NCBI RefSeq assembly: GCF_900129215.1
Contig: NZ_FQUQ01000001.1
Location: 806,001 to 870,000, forward strand
DNA: 64,000 bases
Reading direction: 5' to 3'
From: Pedobacter caeni
Lineage (GTDB): Bacteria; Bacteroidota; Bacteroidia; Sphingobacteriales; Sphingobacteriaceae
In this document: one piece after another, positions 60,143 to 64,000 of the stretch
How the letters are laid out: every line of letters begins with the position of its first letter
How positions within the stretch are numbered: position 1 is the stretch's first letter
The notes under the pieces: generated by a model
What the model was told of the DNA's origin: nothing
Databases searched by the model: none
Seen by the model: only the letters and a program-made list of their open reading frames with translations
Program-made: the position numbers and the translations under genes

Positions 60143-61363
60143 CTATTCTTCAATGAAATTTAAATCACGTCCATAAGTTTCCTCGAGGTTATAAAGGGCA
60201 ATGTATGCCATCCCAACAGTAATCACAGCTACACAAAGCGCCGCGTTGACGATCCCCATGCTTCCTGCCAGCCATTGGAACAACATCGTCACCAGAATCA
60301 GTGAACCCCTAACCATATTAGGTGCGGTAGTCGTTACGGTAGCCCTCAGATTTGTGCCGAATTGTTCGGCTGCCATCGTTACAAATACCACCCAGTATCC
60401 GGTGAAAATACCAGTAGACAAACAGAAAATATAGAAGTTGGTGGCTGTCCATCCACTGCTCATCAGGTAGAGCAGCATGCTGCCAAAAGTAAGGGTTAAA
60501 AAGACAAACACAATCTTCTTCCGGGTTTTGAAAACCTGACTCAAAGCCCCGGTCAGGAAGTCGCCAATAGAAATCCCTATATAAGCAAACATCACTCCTT
60601 TCCCGTTGTCCAGGTATTCTTTAGCGTGTAAAGCCTTCCCAAATTCAGGGGCAATACCAATCAGAATCCCTACAACAAACCATACCGGTACTGCGATCAA
60701 AATGCAATTCAGGTATTTGAATCCTCTTTTCCGTGTCAGGAGCATCATGAAATTTCCTTTGGATACTTCCTTTTCTGCCATCTTCTTAAACATTCCGGAT
60801 TCAAAAACCCCGATTCTCAGCAAAAGAAGGACTACGCCCAATCCGCCACCAATGAAAAAGGCATTGCGCCACTCAAACAAGTCGCCTACAATATAAGCCG
60901 CTACCGCACCACTCAACCCTATTCCCGCAACCAGCATTGTTCCATAACCGCGTTTCTCTTTACTCATACTTTCTGAAACCAGGGTGATTCCCGCCCCAAG
61001 CTCACCAGCGAGCCCTACTCCTGCGATAAATCTTAATGCGGCATACATCGGAATACTGGTCACAAAGCCATTGGCAATATTGGCCAGGGAATACATCAGG
61101 ATCGAGCCAAAGAGTACCGACAAACGGCCTTTTTTATCTCCCAGGATTCCCCAGAAAAAGCCACCGATCAGTAAACCCGCCATTTGCCAGTTCATCAGGC
61201 GCAAGCCTGTTTCAGTGATCTGATCAGCAGGAACACCCAGCGCTGCCAGGCTTTTATTTTTTATAATCAGGAATAAAAGAAGGTCATAGATGTCTACAAA
61301 ATAGCCAAGTGCGGCGACCAATACCAGGAGGAATACGTTTTTGTTGTTGTTTTCGGTAGTCAT
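60143..61363 (-). CDS. MFS transporter, metabolite:proton symporter type
   Basis: A 406-residue major facilitator with twelve hydrophobic helices. The loop between helices 2 and 3 carries GILGDKKGRLSVLFGS, the MFS motif, and helix 5 region has GVGLAGELGAGITLVSE as in the sugar-acid/shikimate symporter branch. Substrate unknown. Start chosen at ATG 61363 (MTTENNNKN); a frame to 61432 would add 23 residues over the promoter region. It precedes hemF by 81 bp, which has its own promoter. Confidence 0.88.
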   Translation of the reverse strand: MTTENNNKNVFLLVLVAALGYFVDIYDLLLFLIIKNKSLAALGVPADQITETGLRLMNWQMAGLLIGGFFWGILGDKKGRLSVLFGSILMYSLANIANGFVTSIPMYAALRFIAGVGLAGELGAGITLVSESMSKEKRGYGTMLVAGIGLSGAVAAYIVGDLFEWRNAFFIGGGLGVVLLLLRIGVFESGMFKKMAEKEVSKGNFMMLLTRKRGFKYLNCILIAVPVWFVVGILIGIAPEFGKALHAKEYLDNGKGVMFAYIGISIGDFLTGALSQVFKTRKKIVFVFLTLTFGSMLLYLMSSGWTATNFYIFCLSTGIFTGYWVVFVTMAAEQFGTNLRATVTTTAPNMVRGSLILVTMLFQWLAGSMGIVNAALCVAVITVGMAYIALYNLEETYGRDLNFIEE

Positions 61364-61396
61364 TGTGAAGGTTTGTTTGCGGACTGAAAGTACAAA

Positions 61397-61404
61397 CAAA
61401 TTTA
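61397..61404 (-). promoter_or_regulatory. TAAATTTG element of the MFS gene
   Basis: Plus-strand CAAATTTA is an exact minus-strand TAnnTTTG element, 33 nt before ATG 61363. It supports the shorter start. Confidence 0.55.
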
Positions 61405-61467
61405 AATAACCAGGAAAAATTATTTTGTACAAAGATTTTTATAAGATTTCTGCATTGCTATACTTTT

Positions 61468-61776
61468 TTAATCGTGGTGCATCTTCAGTTTATCCAATAA
61501 TTCGGGAGAAACATTTTCTGCATACACCCCATAGGCATCGATCATTACGCCCTTTAGGTTCCCTACCGGAGAGGAAATGGCGTATATAACTGCACTATCT
61601 CCGGGATCATTCATGCCTTCAAAACGATAAAATTCATCGATTTCAAATTCCTCTGGCATCAGCTGCATATCGATGGACTTACATTCGATATAATCAGGAC
61701 TTAAGACGAAATCATATTCATAACCTCTTTTTTCGAGATCTGCAACTGCGGCAGTAAGGGTGTCATATACGTACAT
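61468..61776 (-). CDS. Small conserved acidic protein, unknown function
   Basis: A 102-residue acidic protein: YDTLTAAVADLEKRGYEYDFVLSPDYIEC (1-30), then EEFEIDEFYRFEGMNDPGDSAVIYAISS and GNLKGVMIDAYGVYAENVSPELLDKL. I recognise it as a short family common in Bacteroidota; entries of this family are sometimes labelled phosphoribosylpyrophosphate synthetase, but the sequence has no PRPP motif and is far too short, so that name should not be used. Stands alone. Confidence 0.78.
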   Translation of the reverse strand: MYVYDTLTAAVADLEKRGYEYDFVLSPDYIECKSIDMQLMPEEFEIDEFYRFEGMNDPGDSAVIYAISSPVGNLKGVMIDAYGVYAENVSPELLDKLKMHHD

Positions 61777-61856
61777 AGCTCTAATTTACTAAAAAATTAC
61801 TTTAGTAACCACATTAAAATTTCATAGTTCAATAAACTTTCTGATATTTAAGCATC

Positions 61857-62342
61857 ATGGTTGTATCAGAAAAAACCCTTAAATGGGGCCTTTGTTTTTA
61901 CCCTCCTTTATTGTTCCAGCGTATATGGGTAAAGAAATTCCATAAAGGTTTCCGGGGCGTGGATGTAAAAATCAATAAAAGCCTTTTCAATAAAAACTAC
62001 AATGGCTCCATCTTTGGAGGAACCATTTATGCCGCTACGGATCCTTTTTACGCCTTGTTGTTTGATCAGTTGCTTCAAAGACAGGGGTTTAAAGTCAGGG
62101 TTTGGTTAAAGAGTGCTTCGATCCAATACCTAAAGCCTGGCCGGGGAGATTTATTTTTCAGCATTACCGTCAATGACGACATGCTGAACGAGGCTATTGA
62201 AGCGTTAAATACGGTAGGCAAATTTGTAAAAGCCTACCCGATGGAGATCACCAATGCACAAGGTGAATTGTGTGCTACGGTCATGAATGAAGTGTACGTC
62301 CGAAACCTGCATCAGGGAGAAGAACCACGCATTGCTTATTAA
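61857..62342 (+). CDS. DUF4442 hotdog-fold protein
   Basis: A 161-residue protein with a hotdog pattern: N-terminal FYPPLLFQRIWVKKF, NKNYNGSIFGGTIYAATDPFYALLF (the central helix and its Asp) and the strands KVRVWLKSASIQYLKPGRGDLFFSI. It matches DUF4442, a thioesterase-like group without assigned substrate. A fatty-acyl or aromatic thioester is plausible. The AlbA_2 gene follows 23 bp later. Confidence 0.85.
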   Translation: MVVSEKTLKWGLCFYPPLLFQRIWVKKFHKGFRGVDVKINKSLFNKNYNGSIFGGTIYAATDPFYALLFDQLLQRQGFKVRVWLKSASIQYLKPGRGDLFFSITVNDDMLNEAIEALNTVGKFVKAYPMEITNAQGELCATVMNEVYVRNLHQGEEPRIAY

Positions 62343-62365
62343 TTGTATGTTTAAGTCACAGTCCA

Positions 62366-62992
62366 ATGAATATCAAGAAACTCATCCTGCAAGGCGAAGG
62401 AACTACCCTGGATTTCAAGAAAACCATTACCAGCAACGAAAAAATTGCGAAAAGCCTTGTTGCTTTTGCCAATAACAAAGGTGGGCAATTGCTGATTGGT
62501 GTTGCAGACGATGGCAGCATCAAAGGCGTAAAGTCTGAAGATGAAGAGCGCTATATGATCACCAAATCTGCACATCAGTTTTGCCGGCCTGCTATAGAGC
62601 CCGAATTTGAAGAAATTTATGTGGATGACAAACTGGTACTTGTGGTCAAGATCCAGCCCAGTGATACCAAACCGCATTATGCCTTAGACGAGAACAAGAA
62701 ATGGTGGGTTTATTTCAGAGTACAGGACAAGAGCCTGCTTGCCAGTAAAATCATTGTGGATGTGATTAAAAAAAGTGGTGACCAAAACGGACAGCTGATC
62801 AGTTACACAGATTATGAGAAAAAGCTCTTCGAATATCTTGGACAGCAAGGCCGGATTACGCTGAAGGAATTCAGCAAGATCACCAGGAGTTCTTATAAAA
62901 AAGCACAGAAAGTCCTGGTCAACCTGATCATAAGTGGTGTGATCCAGCCACATACTTCTGAAAAAGAAGAATATTTCACGTCAATACAATAA
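62366..62992 (+). CDS. AlbA_2 (Schlafen-type) domain protein with C-terminal winged helix
   Basis: A 208-residue protein. Residues about 8-115 form an AlbA_2 domain: EGTTLDFKKTIT, then AFANNKGGQLLIGVADDGSIKG (the divergent P-loop-like, Gly-rich stretch) and VLVVKIQPSDTKPHYAL. Residues about 145-208 resemble a winged helix (FEYLGQQGRITLKEFSKITRSSYKKAQKVLVNLI). It may be a DNA- or RNA-binding regulator. Single-domain AlbA_2 proteins are common in Bacteroidota. Lies 23 bp after DUF4442 and before a MATE exporter gene (65 bp), perhaps its regulator. Confidence 0.85.
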   Translation: MNIKKLILQGEGTTLDFKKTITSNEKIAKSLVAFANNKGGQLLIGVADDGSIKGVKSEDEERYMITKSAHQFCRPAIEPEFEEIYVDDKLVLVVKIQPSDTKPHYALDENKKWWVYFRVQDKSLLASKIIVDVIKKSGDQNGQLISYTDYEKKLFEYLGQQGRITLKEFSKITRSSYKKAQKVLVNLIISGVIQPHTSEKEEYFTSIQ

Positions 62993-63057
62993 CAACTGAA
63001 TGTAAAATTATTTTACAGCCCCTAAATTACAAGGTGGAATTGCTGACCTTTGCGACA

Positions 63058-64000
63058 ATGCTTAGTAGACTTTATTCAAAATATAAACCTTATTACTCAG
63101 ACAACCTTCGTCTGGCTATGCCGATTGTGGTTTCACAATTAGGCCATACACTTGTTCATTTAGCTGATAGTGTAATCGTTGGGCACTTTGCCGGAACGAT
63201 ACAACTGGCAGCAGTATCGCTGGTCAACAGTCTGTTTATGCTCATCCTGGTGATCGGAATGGGAATTTCGTATGGCTTAACACCGCTGATGGCCCAGGAA
63301 AACGGAAGAAAAAATTATGAGGAATGCGGAAAACTCCTCTCCAATAGTCTGATCATCAATATCATCACCTCTATCCTGCTTTACGGTTTCGTTCATTTGG
63401 GAACCTTGCTGGTGATTGATCACATCGGACAATCTCCGGAAGTAGTGGCTTATGCCAAGCCTTATTTAGGCTACCTTGCCATCTCTATTATCCCATTGAT
63501 GATCTTCCAGACTTTTAAGCAGTTTGCCGAAGGACTGGGTTTCACGAAACAGGCCATGTTTGTTTCCATCTGGGGAAACCTGCTGAACATCATTCTCGGA
63601 ATCATTTTCGTGAAAGGGATGTTTGGAATTGCACCTATGGGTGTTAAAGGAGTTGGCTTAAGTACCCTGATAGACCGCTGTCTGATGGCCATTGTGATGT
63701 CCATCTATGTGATGAGGTCTAAATATTTCAAAGCCTATATCAAAAGTTTTAAACTCACTTTCTTTGATAAAGTAAGGGCGCTTAAAATTGTGAAAATCGG
63801 TGCGCCGGTAGCCCTGCAATATTCATTTGAAATCAGCGCGTTCAGTGGTGCAGCGATCCTGATCGGAACCATTGGTGCCGTAGAACAGGCGGCCCACCAG
63901 GTGGCGATCAACCTTGCTTCGGTGACCTATATGATGGCCAGTGGAATTGCCTCTGCAGCGACCATCAAAACAGGGAATAATTTTGGAAAGAGAAACTTTA
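63058..64000 (+). CDS. MATE-family efflux transporter (3' end cut by window)
   Basis: An open frame from ATG 63058 continues beyond the right edge; 314 codons are visible. It starts MLSRLYSKYKPYYSDN and then has LAMPIVVSQLGHTLVHLADSVIVGHFAG, the first helix of NorM-type MATE exporters, followed by a series of membrane helices (LFMLILVIGMGISYGLTPLMAQ; IIPLMIFQTFKQFAEGLG; GAPVALQYSFEISAF). Such proteins expel cationic drugs or metabolites with Na+ or H+. It follows AlbA_2 by 65 bp. Because the stop lies outside, the C-terminal half is not seen. Confidence 0.93.
   Translation, partial: MLSRLYSKYKPYYSDNLRLAMPIVVSQLGHTLVHLADSVIVGHFAGTIQLAAVSLVNSLFMLILVIGMGISYGLTPLMAQENGRKNYEECGKLLSNSLIINIITSILLYGFVHLGTLLVIDHIGQSPEVVAYAKPYLGYLAISIIPLMIFQTFKQFAEGLGFTKQAMFVSIWGNLLNIILGIIFVKGMFGIAPMGVKGVGLSTLIDRCLMAIVMSIYVMRSKYFKAYIKSFKLTFFDKVRALKIVKIGAPVALQYSFEISAFSGAAILIGTIGAVEQAAHQVAINLASVTYMMASGIASAATIKTGNNFGKRNF

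Noticed and set aside
61364..61432. Longer start of the MFS transporter
   Set aside because: It includes the TAAATTTG promoter element; ATG 61363 gives a normal MFS N-terminus.
61468..61776. Phosphoribosylpyrophosphate synthetase label for the 102-residue protein
   Set aside because: No PRPP-binding motif and about a third of the required length.

Overview
The window reads as chromosomal backbone of a member of the Bacteroidota, most likely Sphingobacteriaceae (Pedobacter-like). The grounds are promoters of the TAnnTTTG type close to start codons, scarce Shine-Dalgarno sites, a serine palmitoyltransferase cluster, an RRM-type RNA-binding protein, Bacteroidota-style lipoproteins, GH92 and GH2 glycosidases, and a TopA whose C-terminus carries Gly-Pro-Phe repeats and a Lys/Ala tail. 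I see 55 protein-coding genes, two of them cut by the window edges. I see no tRNA, rRNA, insertion sequence, phage or CRISPR array. The window assignment to a genus is inference.

Region by region. 1-1298: end of xseA, xseB and a TPR protein. 1293-4683 (minus): a three-gene set, serine palmitoyltransferase, GNAT-fold protein and extended SDR, that matches the bacterial ceramide route (spt, bcerS, cerR). 5129-9203: small unknown protein, Lys/Ala-rich secreted protein with a viral-type adaptor domain, dienelactone hydrolase, orphan 7TM histidine kinase. 9584-12598: RRM protein, unknown protein, and an overlapping pair resembling alkylglycerol monooxygenase plus lysoplasmalogenase. 12595-23650 (minus): pbpC, a giant alpha-2-macroglobulin, a small unknown protein, topA. 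24080-30607: membrane protein, glutathione peroxidase, a 5'-nucleotidase split into two genes, mnmA, GH92 mannosidase. 30869-37997: small membrane protein, nucleoside phosphorylase, yigZ/eamA/ribD operon divergent from prmC, xerD divergent from aroQ, and an M28 peptidase.

38154-44682: glycosyltransferase and LpxL-like acyltransferase, divergent from wbqC-like/corA/mgtE/bioB; then ohr. 44735-53958: FUSC-type membrane protein, a lipoprotein with the core of a cholesterol-dependent cytolysin, a NIPSNAP protein, and GH2/rpiA/DUF6624. 54060-64000: two paralogous TPR proteins behind gyrA, hemF, an MFS transporter, a small conserved protein, DUF4442, AlbA_2 and a truncated MATE exporter.

The strongest themes are membrane lipid and envelope chemistry: ceramide synthesis, possible ether-lipid cleavage, lipid acylation and glycosylation, PBP1C plus alpha-2-macroglobulin. 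The least explained gene is the CDC-like lipoprotein at 47078-48208. A second theme is gene expression: several genes have the TAnnTTTG element only 5-9 nt before the ATG, which predicts leaderless or almost leaderless mRNAs.
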